A DNA stretch of 18,594 bases from Pseudomonadota bacterium (GTDB taxonomy: Bacteria > Pseudomonadota > Alphaproteobacteria > Sphingomonadales > Sphingomonadaceae), in NCBI GenBank assembly GCA_023445495.1, contig JAEXLC010000090.1:1-18594 (forward strand). The letters run 5' to 3'. A program made the translations under genes and the position numbers. A model generated the notes under the pieces. It searched no databases. It saw only the letters and a program-made list of their open reading frames with translations, and was not told the origin of the DNA. Every line of letters begins with the position of its first letter. The stretch's first letter is position 1. Below, one piece after another: positions 6,537 through 13,812 of this stretch.

Positions 6537-8515
6537 GCGCGGCTCACCAGCTGGGCCAGCGCCGGCACGTCCACCGGCCCCGCGCACAGATAGCCCTGGA
6601 AATACTGGCAGCCTTCCTTGGCGAGCAGGTCGAGCTGCTCCGCCGTCTCCACCCCCTCGGCGACCACCGACAGGCCCAGCGAGCGCGCCATGTCGATCAC
6701 CCCGCGCACCACCACCCGGTCGCGTGCCGATCCGGTGATATCCTGGCTCAGCTTGCGGTCTATCTTGAGGTAATCGAGCGGCAGTGCCTTGAGATAGGCC
6801 AGGCTCGAATAGCCCGTGCCGAAATCGTCGATCGCCACCCGGCATCCCGCCGCGCGCAACATGGTGAGCAGCCGCGCCGCTTCGCCCAGGTCGGACATGA
6901 TGCCGCTTTCGGTGATCTCCACCGTCAGCCGGTTGCGCGGGAAGTTGCTCGCATCGATCCGACCGAGCAGCGCGTCGAGAAACCCCGATCGCGCGACATC
7001 CCCGGCGGTGACGTTGATCGACAGACGCAGCTTGCTCAGCGACATCGGCCAGTTGGCCGCCGCCGCCAGCGCCCGGCGCTGGACATGGTCCGACAGCGTC
7101 GCGTCGAGCCCGGCGCGCTCGGCGGTCGCGAACAAGGTCTCCGCCCCCAGCTCGCCGAATTCCGGGTGGTTCCAGCGCGCCAGCGCCTCCACGCCGATGA
7201 TCTGCCCCGTCGCGATCGCAACCTGGGGCTGGAACAGCACGCCGATCTCGCCGCGCTCCAGCGCCCGGTGCAGGCTGTCGACCAGCACATCGACCGGCGG
7301 CGCGCCCTTTTCCAGCGGCACGTCGCCGAGCAACGTCTCGCTCGCCCGGCGCAGCAGCGCGGCGGCGGTATCGCCCGCCTGACTCGCGCCGGTCACCAGC
7401 CGCGCGCCCAGCGGCGCGATGTCGCCGCCCGCCACGAAGGGCCGGGCCAGCGCATCCTCGAGCCGCGCCGCCGCGGTGCCGATCCGCGCGGCATCGGTAT
7501 CGTCGCTGGCGACGAGGAATTCCGATCCGCCGATCCGCGCGACGATCGCGCCCTTGCCCAGCGCCTCGCGCGCGACTTCGCCCACCCGGCGCGAGACGCT
7601 GCGCAGCAATTCGTCGCCCACGGTGCGGCCATAGGCGGTGTTGACCGTCTCGAAGCGCGTCAGCCCGATCAGCACGATGCCCACCTTGCCGCCCTCGGCC
7701 AGCCGCCGGTCGATCCAGCGCCGCGCGCTTGGCCCGTCGCGCGCGCCGGTCAGCGCGTCGCGCACCGCCGCATTGGCATCGGGGGCCACGCCCAGCGCCT
7801 CGACCAGCGCGTGCAGCCGGTGGGTCTGCGCGTCATATTGCAGGTGCTGCACCACCCGCCCGATCCCGGGCAGGTCGTGCGCGAAGGCGGTGGACGGCGT
7901 CTGCGAATTCAATCGCCGCAGCGCGCTACGCGCCAGCACCCGGTCCTCGGGATCGAGCTTGGCGAAGAAGCTGCGCGTGCCCGGCGCCTCGGGCAGGCCG
8001 AGCAGGCTCGCCAGCGCCGGCGTCACCTGGAGCGAGCGCATGCCGGGATCGAAGCGCCAGCCGAGCGGCTCGGCCGGGCCCTTCTCCTGGCCGTGCCAGC
8101 CCGACAGCCGCTCGACATGGCGCTGGGAAAAGCGGATCGCGTGCGCCATCGCGGCCGAGGACATCGGGCTCGACAGGAAATGCGTCGCGCCGGCATCGAA
8201 GAAGTGGCGCATGTGCACCGTGTCGCTCTGCGAGACCAGGATCAGCATCGCCGCGCCATGCGCCTCGATCGTCGCCCCCAGGATCTTGGCGGCGTCCAGC
8301 CCTTCCGAAAGCGCGCCGCGCGCGTCGATCACCGCGACCGCGGCACCGCTGCCCAGGAAGCGGCGCTCCAGCGCGTCCGACCGCCGGGCCGCGACCACCC
8401 GCCAGCCGCCCCCCGCCGCTGCCGCCGCGACTTCGTCGCGCTGGCGGAAGCTGAGGACGAACACCGGTGCAGCGTCTGCATTGGCGCTTTCGATGACTGT
8501 GAAATCTTCAGACAT
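6533..8515 (-). CDS. EAL phosphodiesterase with degenerate GGDEF and receiver domains
   Basis: This 660-aa cytoplasmic protein should hydrolyse cyclic di-GMP. Residues about 17-135 look like a receiver (VIDARGA, D64 at the acceptor site), but the usual Lys-Pro near the end reads SSP (115-117), so phosphorylation is doubtful. A PAS-like segment spans about 150-245. The GGDEF domain (about 255-400) has GGSEF at 329-333 and lacks the first metal-binding Asp (LIGLTRF), so it is probably catalytically dead, perhaps a GTP-binding regulator. The EAL domain (about 410-655) keeps EAL (443-445), N501, E533, DDFGTGYSS (563-571), KID (584-586), EGVE (620-623) and the FQGYL end, so it should be active. 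AGGGCGG precedes the ATG. The gene is divergent from moaA and overlaps the next gene by 4 bases. Confidence 0.92.
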   Translation of the reverse strand: MSEDFTVIESANADAAPVFVLSFRQRDEVAAAAAGGGWRVVAARRSDALERRFLGSGAAVAVIDARGALSEGLDAAKILGATIEAHGAAMLILVSQSDTVHMRHFFDAGATHFLSSPMSSAAMAHAIRFSQRHVERLSGWHGQEKGPAEPLGWRFDPGMRSLQVTPALASLLGLPEAPGTRSFFAKLDPEDRVLARSALRRLNSQTPSTAFAHDLPGIGRVVQHLQYDAQTHRLHALVEALGVAPDANAAVRDALTGARDGPSARRWIDRRLAEGGKVGIVLIGLTRFETVNTAYGRTVGDELLRSVSRRVGEVAREALGKGAIVARIGGSEFLVASDDTDAARIGTAAARLEDALARPFVAGGDIAPLGARLVTGASQAGDTAAALLRRASETLLGDVPLEKGAPPVDVLVDSLHRALERGEIGVLFQPQVAIATGQIIGVEALARWNHPEFGELGAETLFATAERAGLDATLSDHVQRRALAAAANWPMSLSKLRLSINVTAGDVARSGFLDALLGRIDASNFPRNRLTVEITESGIMSDLGEAARLLTMLRAAGCRVAIDDFGTGYSSLAYLKALPLDYLKIDRKLSQDITGSARDRVVVRGVIDMARSLGLSVVAEGVETAEQLDLLAKEGCQYFQGYLCAGPVDVPALAQLVSRA

Positions 8516-8574
8516 TCCGCCCTCGATAACGCGAACGCTTGCCCACCGCTATCTTCATGCTTACCTGCCTCTGC

Positions 8575-9573
8575 ATGGCAGCCGCGTCCGCCTTGATCGA
8601 TGCCCATGGCCGCGCGATCCACTATTTGCGGATTTCGGTTACGGATCGCTGCGATCTGCGCTGCCGCTATTGCATGTCGGAGGACATGCGCTTCCTTCCC
8701 CGTTCCGAATTGCTCAGCCTCGACGAGCTGGCACTGGTCGCCGATCGCTTCATCGCGCGCGGCGTGCGCAAGATCCGGCTGACCGGCGGCGAGCCGCTGG
8801 TGCGTAGCGACACGCTTGAGCTGGTCCGCCATGTCGGGCGGCATCTCGGCAAGGGGCTGGACGAAGTCACGCTGACGACCAACGGCACCCGGCTCGCGGA
8901 GCACGCCGTTGCCCTCCGCGAGGCCGGGGTGCGCCGGGTCAATATCAGCCTCGACAGCCGCGACCCGGAGGTGTTCCGCCACATCACCCGCTTCGGCGAC
9001 GTCGCGAAGGTGCTGGCGGGCATCACCGCCGCGCAGGAGGCCGGGCTGGCGGTCAAGCTCAACATGGTCGCGCTCAAGGGACTCAATGAAGGCGAGATCG
9101 CGCCGATGCTCGCCTGGGCGGTCGCACGCGGCATGGACCTCACCCTGATCGAGACGATGCCGCTCGGCCAGATCGACGAGGATCGGGCGGATCGCTTCCT
9201 GCCGCTGGGCGGGGTGCTGGCCGATCTGCGCGAGCGCTTCGATCTGATGCCCGATACGCACCGCACCGGCGGCCCCGCGCGCTACTGGCGGGTCGTGGGC
9301 TCGAACACCCGGCTGGGGCTGATCACGCCGCTCACCGCCAATTTCTGCGACGGCTGCAATCGCGTCCGCCTCGCCACCGATGGAAAGCTATATATGTGCC
9401 TTGGGCATGACGAGGGCGTGGATCTGAAACCCGCCCTCCGCAGTCTCGAATCCCTCGCCCTCGACGCGGCGATAGATAATTCCTTGCTGCGCAAGCCTGC
9501 CCGGCATGATTTTCGCATCGCCGCCGGGGCTGCGCCGGCTACCCGTCGCCACATGAATGTCACCGGCGGATGA
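8575..9573 (+). CDS. moaA: GTP 3',8-cyclase MoaA (molybdenum cofactor biosynthesis)
   Basis: MoaA is a radical-SAM enzyme that converts GTP to 3',8-cyclo-GTP in the first step of molybdopterin synthesis. The 332-aa product has the N-terminal cluster motif C26-x3-C30-x2-C33 for the SAM-binding [4Fe-4S] cluster and GGEP at 71-74. The second cluster cysteines C258, C261 and C275 are present (CDGCNRVRL, then C13 residues later), as is the C-terminal Gly-Gly the family needs. I chose the ATG at 8575. The frame could start at a TTG at 8539, but the extra 12 residues do not look like the family, and the conserved LIDAHGR begins at residue 7. Neither start has a strong ribosome-binding site. The gap to the divergent EAL start is only about 59 bases. 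No other moa or moe genes are in the window. The stop overlaps the NAD kinase start. Confidence 0.96.
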   Translation: MAAASALIDAHGRAIHYLRISVTDRCDLRCRYCMSEDMRFLPRSELLSLDELALVADRFIARGVRKIRLTGGEPLVRSDTLELVRHVGRHLGKGLDEVTLTTNGTRLAEHAVALREAGVRRVNISLDSRDPEVFRHITRFGDVAKVLAGITAAQEAGLAVKLNMVALKGLNEGEIAPMLAWAVARGMDLTLIETMPLGQIDEDRADRFLPLGGVLADLRERFDLMPDTHRTGGPARYWRVVGSNTRLGLITPLTANFCDGCNRVRLATDGKLYMCLGHDEGVDLKPALRSLESLALDAAIDNSLLRKPARHDFRIAAGAAPATRRHMNVTGG

Positions 9574-10340
9574 GCCAGCCGCGCGCGCTTTTCGCTTCCC
9601 CGACCGAACCCGCCCAGCTCGCCGCAGACGAATTGCGAGAGGCTTATGACTGGGTGCCGCTGGACCAGGCCGAATCGATTGTAGCCTTGGGCGGCGACGG
9701 CTTCATGCTCCAGACCCTCCACACCCTGCTCGAGGGCCGCCGCAACCTGCCGGTGTTCGGCATGAACCTCGGCACCGTCGGCTTCCTGATGAACGACTGG
9801 CGCCGCGACGGGCTCGACGAGCGGCTGGCCCGAGCCAAGCCGTTCAAGGTCAGCCCGCTCAAGATGCATGCGGTCAACACCGTGGGCGAGCGGTTCGAGC
9901 TGCCGGCGATCAACGAAGTGTCGTTCCTGCGCGAGACCCGCCAGACCGCGAAGCTCGAGGTGACGGTCAACGACCGGGTCGTGCTGCCCGAGCTGGTGTG
10001 CGACGGCATGCTGATCGCCACGCCTGCCGGCTCGACCGCGTACAACCTTTCGGTACAGGGCCCGATCCTGCCGCTGGGCTCGGGCATGCTGGCGATGACG
10101 CCGATCAGCCCCTTCCGCCCGCGGCGCTGGCGCGGAGCGATCCTACCCGACAAGGCGCGAATCACGATTCGTGTGCTGGAAGCCGACAAGCGTCCGGTCA
10201 GTGCCGTCGCGGACCAGCGCGAAGTGCGCGATGTGGCGCGCGTCGACATCGAGATCGACCACCACCGCGACCTCACCTTGCTCTTCGATCCCGAGCATGC
10301 GCTCGATGATCGCATAACAATGGAACAATTCGTCGCCTGA
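9570..10340 (+). CDS. nadK: NAD kinase
   Basis: NAD kinase phosphorylates NAD+ to NADP+ using ATP, the only de novo route to NADP. The 256-aa protein has the family signatures: GGDG at 41-44, the substrate motif NE at 115-116, and DG followed by TPAGSTAY at 151-158. The start ATG overlaps the moaA stop (ATGA), so the two are probably co-transcribed and coupled. The length is typical of short alphaproteobacterial NAD kinases, which lack the N-terminal extension of longer homologues. The first 30 residues are short and lack a clear P-loop-like motif, which is normal for this group. It is followed by a tRNA-Asn gene on the same strand with its own promoter. Confidence 0.95.
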   Translation: MSQPRALFASPTEPAQLAADELREAYDWVPLDQAESIVALGGDGFMLQTLHTLLEGRRNLPVFGMNLGTVGFLMNDWRRDGLDERLARAKPFKVSPLKMHAVNTVGERFELPAINEVSFLRETRQTAKLEVTVNDRVVLPELVCDGMLIATPAGSTAYNLSVQGPILPLGSGMLAMTPISPFRPRRWRGAILPDKARITIRVLEADKRPVSAVADQREVRDVARVDIEIDHHRDLTLLFDPEHALDDRITMEQFVA

Positions 10341-10344
10341 CCCC

Positions 10345-10373
10345 TTGCAATCCTCGAAAACCCGCTGCATAGG
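10345..10373 (+). promoter_or_regulatory. Putative promoter of tRNA-Asn
   Basis: TTGCAA (10345-10350), a 17-base spacer, and CATAGG (10368-10373) lie 5 bases after the NAD kinase stop and 39 bases before the mature tRNA. The -10 is weak by E. coli standards, but CATAGGGC-like elements are typical of alphaproteobacterial stable-RNA promoters as I know them. The leader also holds a CCGCG/CGCGG-type hairpin (about 10384-10401). Confidence 0.45.
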
Positions 10374-10412
10374 GCCGCCTCCGCCGCGGTTCACCGCGCG
10401 GAAAGATGGTGA

Positions 10413-10487
10413 TCCCTGATAGCTCAGCGGTAGAGCTCTCGACTGTTAATCGAGCGGCCGTAGGTTCGAATCCTACTCAGGGAGCCA
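10413..10487 (+). tRNA. tRNA-Asn (anticodon GTT), CCA encoded
   Basis: All arms can be drawn. The acceptor TCCCTGA (10413-10419) pairs with TCAGGGA (10477-10483), followed by discriminator G and an encoded CCA (10485-10487). The D-stem is GCTC/GAGC. The anticodon stem CTCGA/TCGAG encloses the loop CTGTTAA, with GTT at 10445-10447. The T-stem GTAGG/CCTAC encloses TTCGAAT. Length is 75 nt with CCA, and there is no intron or mismatch. Confidence 0.97.
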
Positions 10488-10516
10488 CCACAAACTCTTC
10501 AAAAAACAAAGAAATC

Positions 10517-10546
10517 AGCCGCAGCGCCAATCGCGCATGCGGCTTT
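10517..10546 (+). terminator. Possible weak terminator after tRNA-Asn
   Basis: AGCCGCA (10517-10523) and TGCGGCT (10538-10544) form a 7-bp stem with a 14-base loop, followed by TTTCC. It is the first hairpin after the tRNA on this strand. The T-tract is short, so termination strength is uncertain. Confidence 0.4.
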
Positions 10547-10586
10547 CCGCGCATCCCGAGACCGAGATCATTTCCCGACTCCAACG

Positions 10587-10620
10587 AAAAAGCCCCGCCC
10601 GTGAGGGGACGGGCGGGGCT
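10587..10620 (-). terminator. Intrinsic terminator of the histidine kinase gene
   Basis: On the minus strand, AGCCCCGCCCGT and ACGGGCGGGGCT form a perfect 12-bp stem with a 6-base loop, followed by TTTTT then CG. It lies about 40 bases beyond the kinase stop. On the plus strand it has no T-tract, so it should act mainly on minus-strand transcripts. Confidence 0.85.
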
Positions 10621-10622
10621 TC

Positions 10623-10650
10623 AGAGGCCCGGTTTGGGGGATGGGCCTCT
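10623..10650 (-). repeat. Hairpin directly upstream of the kinase terminator
   Basis: AGAGGCCC (10623-10630) and GGGCCTCT (10643-10650) are perfect complements, with a 12-base loop rich in G on the plus strand. It begins 10 bases after the kinase stop and is followed at once by the strong terminator, giving two hairpins in tandem. It could stabilise the mRNA 3' end. Confidence 0.5.
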
Positions 10651-10660
10651 CGGGGGGAAC

Positions 10661-11482
10661 TCAGATGAACTCAGGTCCGCGCGGCAGGGCGAGGACGAAC
10701 ACCGCGCCCTCCCCCGGTTCGGCGGGCTCGATCGTCAGCGTGCCGTCATGGGCATCGACGATCGTCTGCGAGATGGCGAGGCCCAGGCCAGTGCCATCCA
10801 CCTTGGTGCTTACCATGGGTTCGAACAGATGCTCGCGCACGCCGGCGGGAATGCCCGGCCCCGTGTCCGCCACGCGGATGCGCACGCGCTCGCCCTCGGT
10901 CCAGCTCGAGATCTCGATCCTGCGCACCGGGCTGTTCCACATCGCCTGCGCGGCATTGAGCAGCAGGTTGGAGAGCACCATCTCGATCTGGATGCGGTCG
11001 GCGAGCACGCAGGTCGATCCCGGCTCGAAGCTGCGGACCACCTGGACACCGTCAAGGCTCGACAGCCGGGCGCTGACCGCATCAAGCATCTCGACCAGGC
11101 ATTCCGGGCGCGTATCGACGCGCCCCGTCTTCACGAAGGTGCGCATCCGCAGCACGATATCCGAAGCCCGCGCGGTCTGGGCCGCGGCGTCCTCGATGAA
11201 GCCGAGCAGTTCCTCGAGCCCGTGGATCCGCTGGCGGATCACCGACGCGCAACCCATCATGTAGTTGCTGGCCGCAGTGAGCGGCTGGGCGAGTTCATGT
11301 GCCATCGCCGCCGCCATCGCGCTCATCGCGGTCAGGCGCGCACGTGCCGAAGGATCGCTTGGCGAGCAGGGCTCGAGGGGCGAATCATTTGCAGGAAAGC
11401 GTACCGAATCGGGCGCTTCAGGCAGCCCATTACCTTCGGCGCCAGCGTTACGCCTGGCGGCCGAAACCCCGTCGAACCCCAT
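10661..11482 (-). CDS. FixL-type histidine kinase lacking a sensor domain
   Basis: The 273-aa product is a transmitter module only. Residues 1-50 look disordered and Pro/Ser-rich. The H-box MAHELAQPLTAASNYM carries the phospho-accepting H62. The N-box is LLLNAAQAM (N176), the G1 box ADTGPGIP (205-212), the F-box EHLFEPMVSTK, and the G2 box GTGLGLAIS (230-238). The HELAQPL form and the catalytic boxes resemble the FixL/DctB group, whose members normally have PAS or membrane sensor domains. None is present here and there is no membrane segment. The start at 11482 is supported by GGAGA about 7 bases upstream on the minus strand. No response regulator is adjacent. It is divergent from an AraC-family regulator and ends at a strong terminator. 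Confidence 0.9.
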   Translation of the reverse strand: MGFDGVSAARRNAGAEGNGLPEAPDSVRFPANDSPLEPCSPSDPSARARLTAMSAMAAAMAHELAQPLTAASNYMMGCASVIRQRIHGLEELLGFIEDAAAQTARASDIVLRMRTFVKTGRVDTRPECLVEMLDAVSARLSSLDGVQVVRSFEPGSTCVLADRIQIEMVLSNLLLNAAQAMWNSPVRRIEISSWTEGERVRIRVADTGPGIPAGVREHLFEPMVSTKVDGTGLGLAISQTIVDAHDGTLTIEPAEPGEGAVFVLALPRGPEFI

Positions 11483-11564
11483 TTTTTTCTCCGTGCCCCT
11501 GGTTCCCTGCCCATGGAAACCGGTGTCCCAGATATTAATACGACAAGCTGCGCCAAGCTGCTTT

Positions 11565-11598
11565 GCATTTCGCGCCAGCTACTTGGCAGTTCACGCCA
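11565..11598 (+). promoter_or_regulatory. Direct-repeat operator, 21-bp spacing
   Basis: GCATTTCGCGCCA (11565-11577) and GCAGTTCACGCCA (11586-11598) match at 11 of 13 positions and start exactly 21 bases apart, two turns of the helix. Paired direct repeats on one DNA face are the usual binding-site layout of AraC-family proteins. They lie between the divergent kinase and AraC genes, 58 bases before the AraC start, so autoregulation or kinase control is plausible. Binding is inferred. Confidence 0.6.
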
Positions 11599-11655
11599 CC
11601 AGGCATAGGATTAGGAATGTTCCGGATGCACTCCGGGCATGGGGGAGGGTCCTGC

Positions 11656-12738
11656 ATGGCGTCTGCACGTGCGGCCATACTGAGGAACTATGTTTCGGTC
11701 GCCCTGAACGTTGGCCTCGATCCTTATCGCATACTTGCCGACACCGGCGTCAGCCCCTCACAACTTCGCAATCCTGAGGAAAGACTGCCTCGCGGCGCGA
11801 TCGCATCGATCCTCGAACGCTCCGCCATCGAGGGGAATTGCCCCCATTTCGCGATGCTTCTCGCGGAAAAGCAGGACCTGTCGTCCTTCGGGCCGATCAG
11901 CCTGGTTCTGCAGCAGCAGGAAACGCTGGAAGATGCGATCCGCATGCTGGTCCGCTACCAGCACCTGCTCGGCGACCTGCTGACCTTCAACTTCGAGCTC
12001 GACGGCGACACTGCGCTGGTGCGAACCCAGATCATCAGCAACATCGATTTCGTGCCCCGCCAGGCCCATGAAGCGGTGGGATCGATCCTGTCGCGCGCCT
12101 TTACCGAGATCGGCGGCGAGCCGTGGAAACCGGACTGCCTGCATTTCATGCATGCCGCCCCCCGCTCGCTCGAGTTCCATCACCGCATACTCGGCTGCCC
12201 GGTCGTCTTTGGCAGCGACGTCAACGGCATCGTCTACAACCGCGAGGCGCTGCGCGCGCGCAATCCGAGCTACCGCGCCAACCTTGCCGCCTACGCCAAC
12301 AGCTATTTCGAAGCGCAATTCCCCTCCGCTCCGCCGCGGAGCCAGACCGACCGCACCCGGCAGGCGCTCTACCTCCTGCTCGCCTCGGGCAATGCTTCCA
12401 TCGAAAGTGTGGCGCGCCATATCAGCGTCTCTCCCCGCACCCTCCAGCGGCGCCTGGAAGCGGAGGGCACCGGGTTCAGCGCGGTGCTGAACGCGGTGCG
12501 CAAGGAGCTGGTGGTTCGCCACCTGCTCAACAACGTCCACTCGCTCGCCACCGTCGGCGAGATGCTGGGCTATACGTCGCCCGCGGCGTTCACGCGCTGG
12601 TTCAGTTCCGAATTCGGCATGTCGCCCAGTGTCTGGCGGCGTTCTCCGCATGACGATCCCAAGGCCCCGGACCCGCCCGACGAAGAAGACTCCGGACGGG
12701 CGGGCCAGCAGGGCCTGCCCGCACCGCACCCACTCTGA
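11656..12738 (+). CDS. AraC-family transcriptional regulator (arabinose-binding-like N-terminus)
   Basis: The 360-aa protein has the N-terminal domain of the AraC/OruR group (residues about 20-210, matching the Arabinose_bd-like family). It is joined to a C-terminal AraC DNA-binding domain with two helix-turn-helix motifs, at about 248-269 (IESVARHISVSPRTLQRRL) and 297-318 (LATVGEMLGYTSPAAFTRWF). I chose the ATG at 11656 because GGGGGAGGG lies about 7 bases upstream and the family's conserved region starts just after. The frame stays open to 11563, but those 31 residues look unstructured and overlap the proposed operator. The last 30 residues are Pro/Asp-rich and probably disordered. The ligand is unknown. 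Likely targets are the divergent kinase gene and itself. The purine genes downstream start 57 bases after the stop and could be co-transcribed. Confidence 0.92.
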   Translation: MASARAAILRNYVSVALNVGLDPYRILADTGVSPSQLRNPEERLPRGAIASILERSAIEGNCPHFAMLLAEKQDLSSFGPISLVLQQQETLEDAIRMLVRYQHLLGDLLTFNFELDGDTALVRTQIISNIDFVPRQAHEAVGSILSRAFTEIGGEPWKPDCLHFMHAAPRSLEFHHRILGCPVVFGSDVNGIVYNREALRARNPSYRANLAAYANSYFEAQFPSAPPRSQTDRTRQALYLLLASGNASIESVARHISVSPRTLQRRLEAEGTGFSAVLNAVRKELVVRHLLNNVHSLATVGEMLGYTSPAAFTRWFSSEFGMSPSVWRRSPHDDPKAPDPPDEEDSGRAGQQGLPAPHPL

Positions 12739-12795
12739 CGGCGACCGGCACGCCCTCCCCTTGCGACTCTCTCGCGCGCCTGCGATGTTCCCGCG

Positions 12796-13812
12796 ATGCG
12801 AGACCTCGACACTTTCATCGCGGGCCTGCCCAAGGCGGAACTGCACCTTCATATCGAAGGCAGCCTCGAGCCCGAGCAGATGTTCGCCTTCGCCCAGCGA
12901 AACAACGTCGCCATCCCCTTCGCTTCGGTGGAGGAAGTGCGCGCAGCCTATGAATTCTCCAACCTCCAGGACTTTCTCGACATCTATTATGCCGGCGCCG
13001 ATGTGCTGCGCACCGAAGAGGATTTCCGCGACCTCGCCCTCGCCTATTTCGAGCGGGTGGCGAAGGACGGCGTGGTCCATGCCGAGATCTTCTTCGATCC
13101 GCAGACCCACACGCACCGCGGCATCCCCTTCGGCGTGGTTGCCAACGGCCTGCTCGCCGGCATGGACGAGGCCGAGACGCGGCTGGGCATCACCTCGAAG
13201 CTGATCCTCTGCTTCCTGCGCCACCTCGACGAGGAAGACGCCTTCAAGACGCTGACCCAGGCCCAGCCCTGGATCGACCGGATCGCCGGCGTCGGCCTCG
13301 ATTCCTCCGAAGTCGGCCACCCGCCCTCCAAGTTCGAGCGCGTCTTCGCCGCCGCCGCCGCGATGGGCCTGAAGCGCGTCGCCCATGCCGGGGAGGAAGG
13401 CCCGCCCGCCTATGTCACCGAAGCACTCGACCTGCTCGCGGTCGACCGGCTCGACCATGGCAATCGCAGCCTCGAGGATCCGGCGCTGGTCGCCCGCCTC
13501 GCCCGCTCGTCGATGACATTGACAGTCTGCCCGCTCTCCAACGTCAAGCTGTGCAACGTCGCCTCGGTCGAGGAGCATCCGATCGACCGGATGCTCGAGC
13601 TCGGCCTGCGCGCCACGGTCAATTCGGACGATCCGGCCTATTTCGGCGGTTATGTCGCCGACAATTACCGGGCGATCGCGCAAGGGCGCGATCTCAGCCG
13701 CCGCGACCTGGTGACGCTGGCACGGAACTCATTCCTGGGCTCGTTCCTTTCGGACGACGAAGTCGCCGCCCATCTCGCCCGGGTAGACGCCTATGCGGAG
13801 GAACACGCTTGA
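12796..13812 (+). CDS. Adenine deaminase (adenosine deaminase superfamily)
   Basis: The 338-aa enzyme has the zinc amidohydrolase fold: H17 and H19 in ELHLHIEG, H197 and catalytic E200 in AHAGE, H221 in LDHG, and D278/D279 in NSDDP. The motif GLDSSEVGHPPSKF (167-180) is what I know from bacterial adenine deaminases of the Aah1/PA0148 type, in place of the GxDLAGxE of true adenosine deaminases. The likely reaction is therefore adenine plus water to hypoxanthine plus ammonia. Annotation as adenosine deaminase is common and would be less specific. The start at 12796 has a poor ribosome-binding site but gives the expected N-terminus. The stop overlaps the next start, coupling it to a purine phosphoribosyltransferase that could use its product. 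Confidence 0.9.
   Translation: MRDLDTFIAGLPKAELHLHIEGSLEPEQMFAFAQRNNVAIPFASVEEVRAAYEFSNLQDFLDIYYAGADVLRTEEDFRDLALAYFERVAKDGVVHAEIFFDPQTHTHRGIPFGVVANGLLAGMDEAETRLGITSKLILCFLRHLDEEDAFKTLTQAQPWIDRIAGVGLDSSEVGHPPSKFERVFAAAAAMGLKRVAHAGEEGPPAYVTEALDLLAVDRLDHGNRSLEDPALVARLARSSMTLTVCPLSNVKLCNVASVEEHPIDRMLELGLRATVNSDDPAYFGGYVADNYRAIAQGRDLSRRDLVTLARNSFLGSFLSDDEVAAHLARVDAYAEEHA

Noticed and set aside
8539..8574. Upstream extension of moaA to a TTG start
   Set aside because: The extra 12 residues (PTAIFMLTCLC) do not resemble MoaA N-termini, and no ribosome-binding site supports the TTG.
8516..8574. Molybdenum-cofactor riboswitch before moaA
   Set aside because: Only about 59 bases separate moaA from the divergent gene, too few for that riboswitch, and no matching helices are visible.
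7085..8807. Plus-strand frames of 503 and 389 codons across the EAL gene and into moaA
   Set aside because: Antisense to the EAL protein, whose catalytic motifs are all in order; the translations are Arg/Ala/Pro-rich noise.
11563..11655. Upstream extension of the AraC gene
   Set aside because: The extension encodes unlikely sequence and covers the proposed operator; a strong GGAGGG precedes the ATG at 11656.
12697..12720. GC-rich hairpin at the 3' end of the AraC gene
   Set aside because: It lies inside the coding sequence and has no T-tract, so it does not separate the AraC gene from the purine genes.
11758..13683. 641-codon minus-strand frame opposite the AraC and adenine deaminase genes
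   Set aside because: It spans two real genes and their intergenic gap, with no domain; typical high-GC shadow.
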